Assembly (NCBI GenBank): GCA_965262425.1
Contig: OZ253536.1
Location: forward strand, 1,860,001-1,924,000
DNA length: 64,000 bases
From: CAZOZZ01 sp965262425
GTDB lineage: Bacteria > Acidobacteriota > Terriglobia > 20CM-2-55-15
Reading direction: 5' to 3'
The position numbers were made by a program, and so were the translations under genes. Shown here piece by piece: positions 42,770 through 51,235 of this stretch (position 1 is its first letter; every line of letters begins with the position of its first letter). A model generated the notes under the pieces. The model worked only from the letters and a program-made list of their open reading frames with translations. It did no database searches and was not told the DNA's origin.

Positions 42770-43975
42770 TTAGGAGTCTTCGCGGACGAAACGTTCGCGG
42801 ACGAACCCCAACGCGGCTTGGCGGTCGACGAGTTTTCCTTCGAGTTGTTCGTCTTCGACAACGGTCAGAATCTTCTTGAAGGAAGGGCCGGGCTCAAACC
42901 CCAGCGTAATCAAATCCGCTCCAGAGATCAATGGCTTCGGTCGAATGACGTCCTCCGACCAGGACTTCCGTTTGCTCTCGACGAAATCGTAATTGGACAG
43001 GCTGTCGCCGGCCGCTTCGGAACGGATGCGATGGAGTTCCAGATGATCGTCGAAGCGATGGAGTCGGAGGAACCGCTTCTGCTCGGAGATCGACATCCGT
43101 CGTATTCGAGAAAAGATGTCCTGGTTTCCGACGAGAGACACGATGTGCGAACGCTCGGCATTCGAAAAGCGCAACCTTGAAACGATGCCATCGGCATCCT
43201 GGTGCGAGTTCCGGTGCAACAGGACGCCCACCGCAAAGTCCGGGCTCGGACCAGCGGCCATCAGGGCGAGGGCCCGGTTCAGGAGGTCGGACCAGTGGAT
43301 CTCAGGGAGGATCTCATCGAGAAGACCGGACTCCTCAAGCATTCGGATTCCGCGGGACGCCTGACCTTCTGTCAGGATGCGCACGAGTTCCTCCCGAATC
43401 CGCTCCGTGCTCACCTGATGAATTTCGGGCGCCATGGCCCGGACCGCGTTCCAGGTCCGCTCTTCGATCGTGTAGCCCAGCCGGGCTCCGAACCGAATTG
43501 CCCGGAGAACGCGCAGCTTGTCTTCCTCGAACCGTTCGTGCGGGTCCCCGATGGCCCTCACGATCCGGGCCTCGATGTCTGCCCGCCCGCACACTTCGTC
43601 AATCACCCGATCCTCGATCGGATCGTACAGCAGGCCATTGATCGTGAAGTCCCGGCGAAGAACGTCCTCCTTGTAGTCGGTGAAAACCACTCCGGTAGGC
43701 CGCCGGCCGTCGACATAGGCGTCGTCGGACCGAAACGTCGCAACCTCGAAAGGCAGGCCGTGATGGATCACGAGAACGACACCGAACTTCGCGCCGATCG
43801 GCTCGGTGCGGGGGAACAAGCCGATCACCTCTTCGGGCCGGGCACTGGTGGCAATGTCATAATCGGCCGGCTCAATCTCCATGACCATATCCCGGACACA
43901 CCCCCCTACGAAGTAGGCTTCAAACCCCTCTTCTCGGAGCATCTTGACGATTTCGGCTGCATAGGCAGGCTTCAT
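42770..43975 (-). CDS. cca: CCA tRNA nucleotidyltransferase / poly(A) polymerase family
   Basis: The 401-aa class II nucleotidyltransferase has YFVGGCVRDMVM, the catalytic aspartates in ADYDIATSARPEEV, the RRDFTINGLLYDP motif and the EEDKLRVLRAIRFGARLGYTIE motif that selects nucleotides. It adds or repairs the 3' CCA of tRNAs. Both tRNA genes in this window lack an encoded CCA, consistent with need for this enzyme. The C-terminal region is shortish and lacks an HD domain. Confidence 0.9.
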   Translation of the reverse strand: MKPAYAAEIVKMLREEGFEAYFVGGCVRDMVMEIEPADYDIATSARPEEVIGLFPRTEPIGAKFGVVLVIHHGLPFEVATFRSDDAYVDGRRPTGVVFTDYKEDVLRRDFTINGLLYDPIEDRVIDEVCGRADIEARIVRAIGDPHERFEEDKLRVLRAIRFGARLGYTIEERTWNAVRAMAPEIHQVSTERIREELVRILTEGQASRGIRMLEESGLLDEILPEIHWSDLLNRALALMAAGPSPDFAVGVLLHRNSHQDADGIVSRLRFSNAERSHIVSLVGNQDIFSRIRRMSISEQKRFLRLHRFDDHLELHRIRSEAAGDSLSNYDFVESKRKSWSEDVIRPKPLISGADLITLGFEPGPSFKKILTVVEDEQLEGKLVDRQAALGFVRERFVREDS

Positions 43976-44039
43976 GAAATGGTTCCCGCGATCGTGGACT
44001 GTCGCTACTGTATAATAGTACTTTTGTCTGGAGGTGAGG

Positions 44040-45212
44040 ATGCCGCCCTATCAGGGAGTCGACTTCTACAAACTCGATGATCTGCTGTCGGAAGAAGAGC
44101 AGATGGTCCGAGATACAGTCCGCCAGTTCGTCAACGAGCGCGTAAATCCGATCATCGACGAACATTTCGAAGCGGGCACGTTTCCGACCGAACTCATACC
44201 CCAAATGGCGGACCTGGGTCTGCTCGGAGCCAATCTTCCAGAAGAATACGGCTGTGCCGGCATGAACAACGTGGCCTACGGTCTGGTGATGCAGGAACTC
44301 GAGGCGGGCGACAGCGGCCTCCGCAGCTTCGCCAGCGTCCAGGGGGCGTTGGTGATGTACCCCATTTTTGCCTACGGCTCCGAGGAACAGAAGAAGAAGT
44401 GGCTCCCGCTTCTCGCACACGCGGATAAGATCGGTTGCTTCGGATTGACCGAACCCGATCACGGATCCGACCCGGGCGGAATGGTGACCCGGGCGAAGCG
44501 TACCGGGAACGGGTGGGTCCTGAACGGCACGAAGCGTTGGATCACCAACGGCACCGTCTCAGACATCGCGATCGTCTGGGCCAAGGACGACGACGGTGAG
44601 ATTCAGGGCTTTATCGTCGAGTGCGACAGTCCGGGCTTTCAGGCCCCCGAGATCAAGAAGAAGCTGTCCCTGCGCGCCTCGATTACATCGGACCTGATCA
44701 TGGATGATGTCGAGGTGAGTGAAGAAAGCCGCCTGCCCAACGGCGTCGGATTAAAGAGCCCGCTCGGCTGTCTCAACCAGGCTCGATACGGGATCGCATG
44801 GGGTGGAATTGGAGCGGCGATGTCCTGCTACGACTGGGCCGTCCACTACACGAAGGGCCGAACGCAATTCGGTAAGCCGATCGCTTCATTCCAACTCGTC
44901 CAGGAAAAGCTGGCCCACATCCTGACCGAGATCACGAAAGGCCAGTTATTGTCCTGGCGCCTGGGCAGGCTCAAAGACGCCGGCAAGCTGCACTTCGCTC
45001 AAACCTCCCTTGCGAAGCGCAACAACGTCCGGGTCGGCCTGGAGTCCGCACGCCTGGCCCGGGACCTGATGGGCGCAAACGGCATCACCCTGGAATACCC
45101 CGTGTTCCGACACATGGTGAACCTCGAATCGGTCTACACCTACGAAGGAACCGACCACATGCACACGTTGATCCTCGGAGAAGCCATCACCGGCATTGCC
45201 GCTTACCGTTAG
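44040..45212 (+). CDS. gcdH: Glutaryl-CoA dehydrogenase-like acyl-CoA dehydrogenase
   Basis: The ATG at 44040 follows GGAGG by 5 nt; TATAAT lies at 44011. The 390-aa flavoenzyme has the FAD/substrate segments GCFGLTEPDHGSDPGGM and WITNGTVSDIAIVWAK, NQARYGIAWGGIGAA and the catalytic base E369 in VYTYEGTDHMHTLILG, all typical of GcdH, which oxidises and decarboxylates glutaryl-CoA to crotonyl-CoA. It stands alone, divergent from cca. A related short-chain substrate cannot be excluded. Confidence 0.86.
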   Translation: MPPYQGVDFYKLDDLLSEEEQMVRDTVRQFVNERVNPIIDEHFEAGTFPTELIPQMADLGLLGANLPEEYGCAGMNNVAYGLVMQELEAGDSGLRSFASVQGALVMYPIFAYGSEEQKKKWLPLLAHADKIGCFGLTEPDHGSDPGGMVTRAKRTGNGWVLNGTKRWITNGTVSDIAIVWAKDDDGEIQGFIVECDSPGFQAPEIKKKLSLRASITSDLIMDDVEVSEESRLPNGVGLKSPLGCLNQARYGIAWGGIGAAMSCYDWAVHYTKGRTQFGKPIASFQLVQEKLAHILTEITKGQLLSWRLGRLKDAGKLHFAQTSLAKRNNVRVGLESARLARDLMGANGITLEYPVFRHMVNLESVYTYEGTDHMHTLILGEAITGIAAYR

Positions 45213-45231
45213 AAACAGACATCCGCCGATT

Positions 45232-45256
45232 CAACGCAAAGACGCAAAATCGCAAA
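45232..45256. repeat. Three 8-bp CGCAAA units after gcdH
   Basis: Units AACGCAAA, GACGCAAA and ATCGCAAA follow each other with an 8-bp period. The same motif follows metB (55560-55583) and, weaker, lies before the ComEA-like gene (42741-42758). Confidence 0.7.
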
Positions 45257-45288
45257 GCATTGTTTTTGGGTTTCGAAAGTTCCCCCGC

Positions 45289-46773
45289 TTACCCGCCGTA
45301 AAGCTGATCTTCCAGGGTGCCGTGGATACGTTCTTGCGTCTGCTTGGACGGGGGATCGGTAAAGAGCGACACGCTTATGGCCAACAGGAAGTTCACGGCG
45401 ACACCCCACACACCGCCATGCAGGGTCAGGGGGTGGGGATAGATGATCAGGGTCCACCAGAGGGTGAAAAGGCCGGCGATCATCCCGACGATGACGCCGG
45501 CTCTGGTGAACTTGAACTTCGAAGGGAACAGGTTGCCCATGATGGCAGGCCACAACTGGAGCGCGCCGGCTCCCGAAAGGGTCACGATGGTAACCAGGAA
45601 ATCGTAGTTGGCCAGGCTCAGCCAGTAGCCGATGCCGATCAGGCCAACGATGAGGATGCGGCCCACGTTGACGTAGTGCTCGGGCGATGCGTCGGGCCGA
45701 ATGTACCGCTGGTAGACGTCGCGGGTCAGGACAGTCATGTTCGAATGGATGATTCCTTCGAGCGTCGACATCGCAGCCGCGCATGCTCCGGCGAGCACGA
45801 GCCCCGTCATCCAGGGGGGGGCGAACTGGAACAACATCTCCGGGAACACGCGATCCGGAAACTCGAGGCCAGGCAAAGCCAGCGCACCTCCCAATCCGAC
45901 CAGCGCCGCCGGAATGTAAAGAGTCGCCAGATACAACGGCGTCGCCGCACCCAGTTTCTTGATGGTCGCCAGATCGACGGAGCTGTAGTAGCGCATGAAG
46001 ATGTGCGGCTGAAACACGATCCCGAACGACAGCGTGATCGTGAAACCGAACCACATGGGATAGGTAAAGAATCCCTCCGGACCGGGAAGCGTCAACAGGT
46101 CGGGACGCTGTTCGACAACCTGCCGCCACAGCCCAAGTGGGCCGCCAAACAGTTTGTACGACAGATAGAGAGCACCACCCCAGATGGCGATGTACATCCA
46201 GATGCCCTGCAGAACGTCCGTCCAGTAGATCGCACGCACGCCGCCAATGCTGATGTAAACCATCGCCACGACCATCAGGATTCCCGACGACATCTCGATC
46301 GACATGCGGTTCCCCGTCGCAGCCGAAAGAATGTAGCCCAGGCCCATGCTCTGAACCTGGATGTAGAGGAGCGTGAACAACACCGACACGATAGCGACCA
46401 GAACCCGAACACCTTCGCTTTCGTAGTAGTCGGCCAGCATGTCGGCCGGTGTCAGGTACCCGAACTTCTTCCCGAGAGCCCAGATGCGCGTCCCGAAAAC
46501 ATACGTAATCAGGCCCATCATGATGGTCCACGTGCCCGCGTCCCAGAAACCGATACCGTGTGTGTAGAAGAACCCTCCCGATCCGAGGAAAGCGAAGGCG
46601 CTATGGTAGGTGGAAACGACCGCCAGGTAGAGAACAAAGAAGCCCGCACGTCTGCCATAGACGGCGAAGTCCTCCATGTTCACCTCGAGCTTCCGGCTTG
46701 CCAGCCACCCGACGACCAGACAGCCGACCAGGTAGATTGCGATCAAAGAGGTTGCGATGACCCAGGCTTCCAT
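45289..46773 (-). CDS. Sodium:solute symporter family protein
   Basis: The 494-aa protein has about thirteen hydrophobic segments in the SSS/LeuT-like order: YLVGCLVVGWLASRKLEVNMEDFAVYGRR at the N terminus, SGGFFYTHGIGFWDAG, YISIGGVRAIYWTDVLQG and AGACAAAMSTLEGIIHSNMTVLTRDVYQRYI. It should import an organic solute, probably a carboxylate or amino acid, with Na+. It is paired with a small DUF3311 protein whose stop abuts its start, the standard arrangement for this symporter branch. Confidence 0.9.
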   Translation of the reverse strand: MEAWVIATSLIAIYLVGCLVVGWLASRKLEVNMEDFAVYGRRAGFFVLYLAVVSTYHSAFAFLGSGGFFYTHGIGFWDAGTWTIMMGLITYVFGTRIWALGKKFGYLTPADMLADYYESEGVRVLVAIVSVLFTLLYIQVQSMGLGYILSAATGNRMSIEMSSGILMVVAMVYISIGGVRAIYWTDVLQGIWMYIAIWGGALYLSYKLFGGPLGLWRQVVEQRPDLLTLPGPEGFFTYPMWFGFTITLSFGIVFQPHIFMRYYSSVDLATIKKLGAATPLYLATLYIPAALVGLGGALALPGLEFPDRVFPEMLFQFAPPWMTGLVLAGACAAAMSTLEGIIHSNMTVLTRDVYQRYIRPDASPEHYVNVGRILIVGLIGIGYWLSLANYDFLVTIVTLSGAGALQLWPAIMGNLFPSKFKFTRAGVIVGMIAGLFTLWWTLIIYPHPLTLHGGVWGVAVNFLLAISVSLFTDPPSKQTQERIHGTLEDQLYGG

Positions 46774-46992
46774 TTACGGTCTCCATCGCCAGAGCAACCC
46801 GAGACCGACCAGCATCAATGCGTAATCGATACTGAGGTAAGCGTACAGGAACGGAAAACCGAGGATCAGGGGCTCGATCCGGTTGGCCCAGGCGAGGAAC
46901 GGCCACTGGGTCAAGGCAAGCAGAACCGCAAAATAGGCGATCAGGAAACGGGTGCGGCCGGTGCGCGGGAAGTAATGGGATGGGATCTCCAT
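46774..46992 (-). CDS. DUF3311 small membrane protein
   Basis: The 72-aa protein has two membrane helices (FLIAYFAVLLALTQWPFLAWA and FLYAYLSIDYALMLVGLGLLW) with the family's WPFLAWANRIEP and GFPFLYAY signatures. It is translated just before the symporter, stop against start, and likely acts as its accessory subunit. No membrane insertion signal is needed beyond the first helix. Confidence 0.85.
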   Translation of the reverse strand: MEIPSHYFPRTGRTRFLIAYFAVLLALTQWPFLAWANRIEPLILGFPFLYAYLSIDYALMLVGLGLLWRWRP

Positions 46993-47021
46993 AGGTTGAC
47001 AAAGTCGAGTCTGTTTCGCCC

Positions 47022-47187
47022 CAGGGAGCCGGCGCGGCAGAAGAGATCTACTGCGAAAGCGGTATAATCGGTCCAGATTTCCTCGATTTTTCGTTAAATA
47101 GAACCACTATTCGCCTCAAAATCGAGAAAATCTGTCCTCGATTCTCCACTTTCTCGCTACGATCCCTTCTGCCGCCGAGGCTCCTAG
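47022..47187. repeat. 166-bp MITE-like repeat, copy 3 of 3
   Basis: Same orientation as copy 1 and about 90% alike; left terminus is degenerate (CAGGGAGCCGGCGCGG), right terminus ends GGCTCCTAG. The stop codon of the pentapeptide-repeat gene (47184-47186, minus strand) lies inside the terminal CTAG. Confidence 0.9.
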
Positions 47188-47546
47188 CTCGACAGGCTCG
47201 ATGGCAGCTTCGTCTTCTCGTCGGTAACGGCACGGCTGAGCTGGCCGGATGTCAGTCCGGTCACGTCGGTGAGGTCGACACCCCGGAGGTCCGTACCCTC
47301 CAGGTTGGCATCGGTCATGTCCGACATCCATACGTCAGCGTTTCGCATATCCGCTCCGGCAAGATTCGCCTCCTTCAAGTCGGACACGCTCATCCGGGCG
47401 CCGTTCATATCCGCCTGCTGGAGATCGGCGCCGTGAAGATCGGCCTCCTGCAGGATCGCGCCATGTAGGTCGGCTCTTTGACCGGACTCGCCCTTCGACT
47501 CCAGCCAATGCCGGTGGGCTTCAAGTGCGTCCTTGATGTACATCAT
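47184..47546 (-). CDS. Pentapeptide repeat protein
   Basis: The 120-aa protein contains about twelve A(D/N)LxG-type pentapeptides (ADLHGAILQEADLHGADLQQ, ANLAGADMRNADVWMSD, ANLEGTDLRGVDL), forming a right-handed quadrilateral beta helix. An N-terminal helix (KDALEAHRHWLESKG) precedes it. Functions range from gyrase protection to scaffolding; none can be chosen. TAAAAT lies 5 nt before the first ATG with no Shine-Dalgarno. Its TAG stop lies in a mobile repeat, so the natural C terminus may have been altered. Confidence 0.82.
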   Translation of the reverse strand: MMYIKDALEAHRHWLESKGESGQRADLHGAILQEADLHGADLQQADMNGARMSVSDLKEANLAGADMRNADVWMSDMTDANLEGTDLRGVDLTDVTGLTSGQLSRAVTDEKTKLPSSLSS

Positions 47547-47580
47547 TTGATATTTTATTCCGAGAAGATCGGGTTGGATG

Positions 47581-47608
47581 CCGGCGAGCGGACGGGGCCG
47601 CTCGCCGG
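47581..47608 (-). terminator. GC-rich hairpin downstream of the peroxiredoxin gene
   Basis: An 11-bp perfect stem (CCGGCGAGCGG with CCGCTCGCCGG, 6-nt loop) lies 12 bp past the stop. There is no U-run, so termination efficiency is uncertain. Confidence 0.4.
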
Positions 47609-47619
47609 GAACCTACAAA

Positions 47620-48282
47620 CTACTTATTGGGCTGCGGAACAACCCGCAGATAGGGTTTTACAGTCTTCCATCCGCCGGGGAATTTCGCCTTTGCCGCCTC
47701 GTTGGATACGGCAGGCACGATAATGCAATCGTCTCCGTCCTTCCAGTTCGCTGGCGTCGCCACACTGTGGTTGGCTGTCAACTGGCAGGAATCGATGGCC
47801 CTTAAAACCTCGTCGAAGTTCCGGCCGGTGCTCATCGGGTAAATGAGCATGACCTTGATCTGCTTGTCGGGCCCGATGATATAGACCGTACGGACAGTGG
47901 CGTTGTCTTTCGCCGTGCGCCCCTCGGCACCGCCCTCGATTTCGGCGGGCAGCATGTTGTACAGCTTGGCCACCTTGAGGTCGGTGTCGCCGATCAAGGG
48001 GAAGTTCACGGCCACTCCCTGCGTTTCCTCGATGTCCTTCGACCATGCCTTGTGATCGTCCACCGAGTCGATACTCAGCCCCATCACCTTGACGTTCCGT
48101 TTGTCGAATTCGGATTTCAGTTTCGCGACCTGGCCAAGTTCGGTCGTGCACACCGGAGTAAAGTCTTTTGGATGGGAAAACAGAAGCGCCCAGCCGTCGC
48201 CAATCCACTCATGAAAGCTGACGGGACCATCCGTCGTTTCCGCGGTAAAATCAGGCGCGATCGCGCCTATCGCCAGTGCCAT
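47620..48282 (-). CDS. 1-Cys peroxiredoxin (Prx6 family)
   Basis: The second ATG (48282) is chosen because AGGAGG is 6 nt upstream; the first ATG touches the Shine-Dalgarno. The 220-aa thiol peroxidase has the peroxidatic C45 in HPKDFTPVCTTELG, the arginine in DNATVRTVYIIGPDK, and the long C-terminal domain (TPANWKDGDDCIIVPAVSNE, FPGGWKTVKPYLR) diagnostic of Prx6. It reduces H2O2 and organic peroxides in the cytosol. Confidence 0.94.
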   Translation of the reverse strand: MALAIGAIAPDFTAETTDGPVSFHEWIGDGWALLFSHPKDFTPVCTTELGQVAKLKSEFDKRNVKVMGLSIDSVDDHKAWSKDIEETQGVAVNFPLIGDTDLKVAKLYNMLPAEIEGGAEGRTAKDNATVRTVYIIGPDKQIKVMLIYPMSTGRNFDEVLRAIDSCQLTANHSVATPANWKDGDDCIIVPAVSNEAAKAKFPGGWKTVKPYLRVVPQPNK

Positions 48283-48471
48283 AATCATCCTCCTACGTTC
48301 TTGTTCGGGGCTACGCCGCAGCTACACAGAGCCTCTGGGCCCAATTGCGCGCGTCCGTCCGGAACCTATCAAAAGGCTCCAGCAAATTTGAGGCATCAGT
48401 TTACTTCATAGCCCGTGGGATGTTACAAAATATAGTTGGCCCGGACGCCTCGGCGTGTCCGGCGCCACCCC

Positions 48472-48546
48472 GTCCCGTTCGTCTAGCCTGGTCTAGGACA
48501 CAGCCCTTTCACGGCTGCGACACGGGTTCGAATCCCGTACGGGACG
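48472..48546 (+). tRNA. tRNA-Glu (anticodon TTC)
   Basis: The 75-nt cloverleaf has acceptor GTCCCGT/ACGGGAC, anticodon stem CAGCC/GGCTG with loop CTTTCAC giving TTC, and T-loop TTCGAAT. Discriminator base is G and CCA is not encoded. TATAGT at 48431 may be the -10 box. Confidence 0.95.
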
Positions 48547-48555
48547 CTAGGAAGA

Positions 48556-48586
48556 AGCTCGCGGCCATGCCGGCCGCGAGCTTTTT
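48556..48586 (+). terminator. Intrinsic terminator after tRNA-Glu
   Basis: An 11-bp stem AGCTCGCGGCC/GGCCGCGAGCT with a 5-nt loop runs into TTTTC. It ends only 15 bp before rsmA, so rsmA either depends on read-through or on a promoter inside this region. Confidence 0.9.
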
Positions 48587-48601
48587 CTTTCTCGCTGGTC
48601 C

Positions 48602-49372
48602 ATGGCCAAGAAACGATTCGGTCAACATTTCCTGACAGACCCATCGATCCTCGAACGCATCGTCTCGTTCGCTCGAATCTCTCCCACCGACACGGTCGTC
48701 GAGATCGGTCCCGGGCGGGGATCACTTACCCGAGCCATCGCTCGTGTGGCCGGACAGGTCGTGGCAGTCGAGATCGACCGGGATCTCATAGCGGAACTGC
48801 GCGGCAATCTACCGGCAAACGTCGAACTGGTGGAAGCTGACGCGCTGGAGGTCGATCTGACGACGCTCGCGAACCCACCGTTCCACCTGATCGGAAACCT
48901 CCCTTACAACGTCGCCACTCCCCTGCTGGATCGCTTCATCCGGGCACGGCACCACATCCAGTCCGTCACGGTCATGGTTCAGAAGGAAGTCGCCGACCGC
49001 ATCTCAGCCGAACCCGGCACCCGCCAATACAGTCCCCTGTCGATAGGGATCCAGTACTACGCCGACGTTGCTCCGGGGTTCACGGTGCCCCCGGGCGCGT
49101 TCGCCCCAGTGCCCAAAGTCCAATCCAGAGTGATCCGCCTGACGTGGCGCTCAGACCGCCCGGACTCTCCAAAGCTGATTCGGTTCGTCGGGCGCGCCTT
49201 CGCGTCACGCCGGAAGAAACTGATCAACAACCTCAAAGCGATGTATCCGGAAATGAACCGGCAGGCCATGACCCAGATCTTGGAGAACCTGTCCCTGAAC
49301 CCGGACCTACGCCCCGAAAACCTCTCCGTGGAAGACTTCGTCCGGTTACACCATGCCCTCGAAGCAAGGTGA
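48602..49372 (+). CDS. rsmA: 16S rRNA dimethyladenosine transferase
   Basis: The 256-aa KsgA/RsmA methylates two adjacent adenosines near the 3' end of 16S rRNA. It has KKRFGQHFLTD, the SAM motif VVEIGPGRGSLT, the acidic loop VEIDRDL, the catalytic NLPYN segment and the C-terminal RRKKLINNL. No Shine-Dalgarno is visible. RNase J follows 53 bp downstream, with its own likely promoter. Confidence 0.95.
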   Translation: MAKKRFGQHFLTDPSILERIVSFARISPTDTVVEIGPGRGSLTRAIARVAGQVVAVEIDRDLIAELRGNLPANVELVEADALEVDLTTLANPPFHLIGNLPYNVATPLLDRFIRARHHIQSVTVMVQKEVADRISAEPGTRQYSPLSIGIQYYADVAPGFTVPPGAFAPVPKVQSRVIRLTWRSDRPDSPKLIRFVGRAFASRRKKLINNLKAMYPEMNRQAMTQILENLSLNPDLRPENLSVEDFVRLHHALEAR

Positions 49373-49411
49373 ATCCCCGTCCGGGGACCCAGGACGGCCC
49401 CGAAATAGATA

Positions 49412-49417
49412 TATACT
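49412..49417 (+). promoter_or_regulatory. -10-like hexamer before RNase J
   Basis: TATACT lies 8 nt before the ATG; no Shine-Dalgarno follows. A leaderless or nearly leaderless transcript is implied. Confidence 0.4.
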
Positions 49418-49425
49418 GGCTCACG

Positions 49426-51087
49426 ATGGATAAGACTGTGGAGGTCGTGGCGCTGGGGGGGTTAGGCGAGTTCGGAATGCACATCATGGCGTTCTGCTCC
49501 GAGGACGCGATTATCGTTGTGGACTGCGGCCTGCTCTTCCCTGAACAGGAGTTGCTGGGTGTCGACATCGTCGTCCCGGACGTCACCTTCCTGCTGGACA
49601 ACCGTGAAAAGGTGAAAGCGATCGTGCTCACGCACGGGCACGAAGATCACATCGGAGCACTGCCTTTTGTACTGCCTTACCTGGACGTCCCCGTCTACGG
49701 CAGCCCGTTCACCCTCGAACTGGTCAAACGGAAACTGGACGACCACGGGTTGCTCGGAGACGCCATACTGAACGAGATCCACCCGGGTGACACGATCCAA
49801 CTGGGTCCCTTTGGAGTGGAGTTCATTGCGGTAACGCATTCGATCGTGGATTCCCTCGCGCTGGCGATTCGAACGCCCGCGGGACTGATCATCCACACCG
49901 GAGATTTCAAGATCGACCCATCCCCCATCGACGGAAAACACTTCGACCTCCTCGCCTTTGCATCGTACGGAGAGGAGGGGGTGCTGGCGCTGTTCTCCGA
50001 CAGTACCAACGCGGAAAGGGCGGGCTACACGCCGTCCGAACGTGCGGTGGAGGATCGTTTCGAGACCATCTTTCGATCCGCTAAGGGACGTATCGTCGTC
50101 TCCTGCTTCAGCTCGGCCATCCACCGGATGCAGATCATCGTGGATACGGCAAAGCGTCACGGGAGGCTCGTGGCGTTTCTGGGCAGGAGAATGCTGTCGA
50201 ACGTGGACATCGCCCAGCGTCTGGGAGCGCTGAACGTCCCTGCCGGACTGGTCATTCGACCGAAGGAAATCAAGAACCACGCCCGAAACAAGGTCTGTGT
50301 GGTCGCCAGCGGCTGCCAGGGTGAACCGATGTCGGCGCTCGCACGCGCATCGGTAGATCAGCACAAAGACGTCACCATCGAAGGCGGAGACACCGTCGTC
50401 CTGTCTTCAAGGATGATCCCCGGAAACGAGCGGGTGATCTCGCGCATGATGGATCACCTGTACAGACGTCATGCCGAGGTGCTCTACGCGGATGGCTCCA
50501 CGCCCCCGGTACACGTGAGCGGACACGCCAGCGCGGAAGAACTCAAGATCATGATGATGATGACCAAGCCCCGGTTCTTCATACCGATCCATGGCTCCTA
50601 CCGCCATCTGCACCGTCACGCCAAACTAGCCGAACAGACCGGCGTCATTCGCGACAAAATCATCGTGGCCGAAACCGGCGACATCATTCGACTGGGCCCG
50701 GAGCAAGCCGAAATCGTCGGCAAGGCCCCGGTCGGGCGGGTGCTGATCGACGAAGGAAGCCTCGAGGAGGTGGCCGACATGGTCATCCGGGACCGTCGCC
50801 ACATTTCCGAAGACGGCATCGTTCTACCGGTCATCGCTATCAACAAACAGACCGGAGCGATCGAAATTCCCCCGGAGATGGTCTTCCGGGGAATGACCGT
50901 CACCGAAGACGACGAACTGGTGGAACAGTGCCGCCAGCTGGTCATCGACACGATCGAGGAATCCACAGTCGAAGAACGCGGCGACTGGGCGGTGATCAAG
51001 GAAAAAGTCCGCCGCGCCCTGAAACGCTACATCTCCAAAGAACTCTCGACACGACCGCTGATTCTGCCCGTCATCATGGAGATATAG
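49426..51087 (+). CDS. rnj: Ribonuclease J
   Basis: The ATG at 49426 starts the homology; the longer frame overlaps rsmA. The 553-aa metallo-beta-lactamase/beta-CASP nuclease has HxHxDH in LTHGHEDHIGA (residues 70-75), the THSIVDSLALAI and HTGDFKID metal ligands, the CASP motif FSDSTNAERAGYTPSE, SGHASAEELK and a C-terminal domain. RNase J combines endonuclease and 5' exonuclease activity in mRNA decay and rRNA maturation. It marks this lineage as using J-type rather than, or as well as, E-type decay. Confidence 0.94.
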   Translation: MDKTVEVVALGGLGEFGMHIMAFCSEDAIIVVDCGLLFPEQELLGVDIVVPDVTFLLDNREKVKAIVLTHGHEDHIGALPFVLPYLDVPVYGSPFTLELVKRKLDDHGLLGDAILNEIHPGDTIQLGPFGVEFIAVTHSIVDSLALAIRTPAGLIIHTGDFKIDPSPIDGKHFDLLAFASYGEEGVLALFSDSTNAERAGYTPSERAVEDRFETIFRSAKGRIVVSCFSSAIHRMQIIVDTAKRHGRLVAFLGRRMLSNVDIAQRLGALNVPAGLVIRPKEIKNHARNKVCVVASGCQGEPMSALARASVDQHKDVTIEGGDTVVLSSRMIPGNERVISRMMDHLYRRHAEVLYADGSTPPVHVSGHASAEELKIMMMMTKPRFFIPIHGSYRHLHRHAKLAEQTGVIRDKIIVAETGDIIRLGPEQAEIVGKAPVGRVLIDEGSLEEVADMVIRDRRHISEDGIVLPVIAINKQTGAIEIPPEMVFRGMTVTEDDELVEQCRQLVIDTIEESTVEERGDWAVIKEKVRRALKRYISKELSTRPLILPVIMEI

Positions 51088-51090
51088 TTG

Positions 51091-51234
51091 GGGAAGTGGT
51101 CAGTGGTCAGTTGCCGGAATTTAGAACGGGTGGGTTGGCCTGCAACCTTATCAACAGGTATAGGTTACTGGACTCTCAAACATTGATGACCGTACAGAAC
51201 TGGCCACTGACCACTGACCACTGACCACTTTCCT
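51091..51234. repeat. GTGGTCA-rich inverted repeat (sister of 24291-24428)
   Basis: The left end GGGGAAGTGGTCAGTGGTCA is mirrored by CCACTGACCACTGACCACTT on the right. The whole gap between RNase J and uppP consists of this element, so uppP has no other upstream sequence for its promoter. Confidence 0.78.
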
Positions 51235-51235
51235 C

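Noticed and set aside
45196..47067. Long plus-strand frame (623 codons) opposite the symporter
   Set aside because: It is the complement of a clear 13-helix symporter gene and DUF3311; its translation is His/Gln/Arg/Asp-rich with no recognisable domain.
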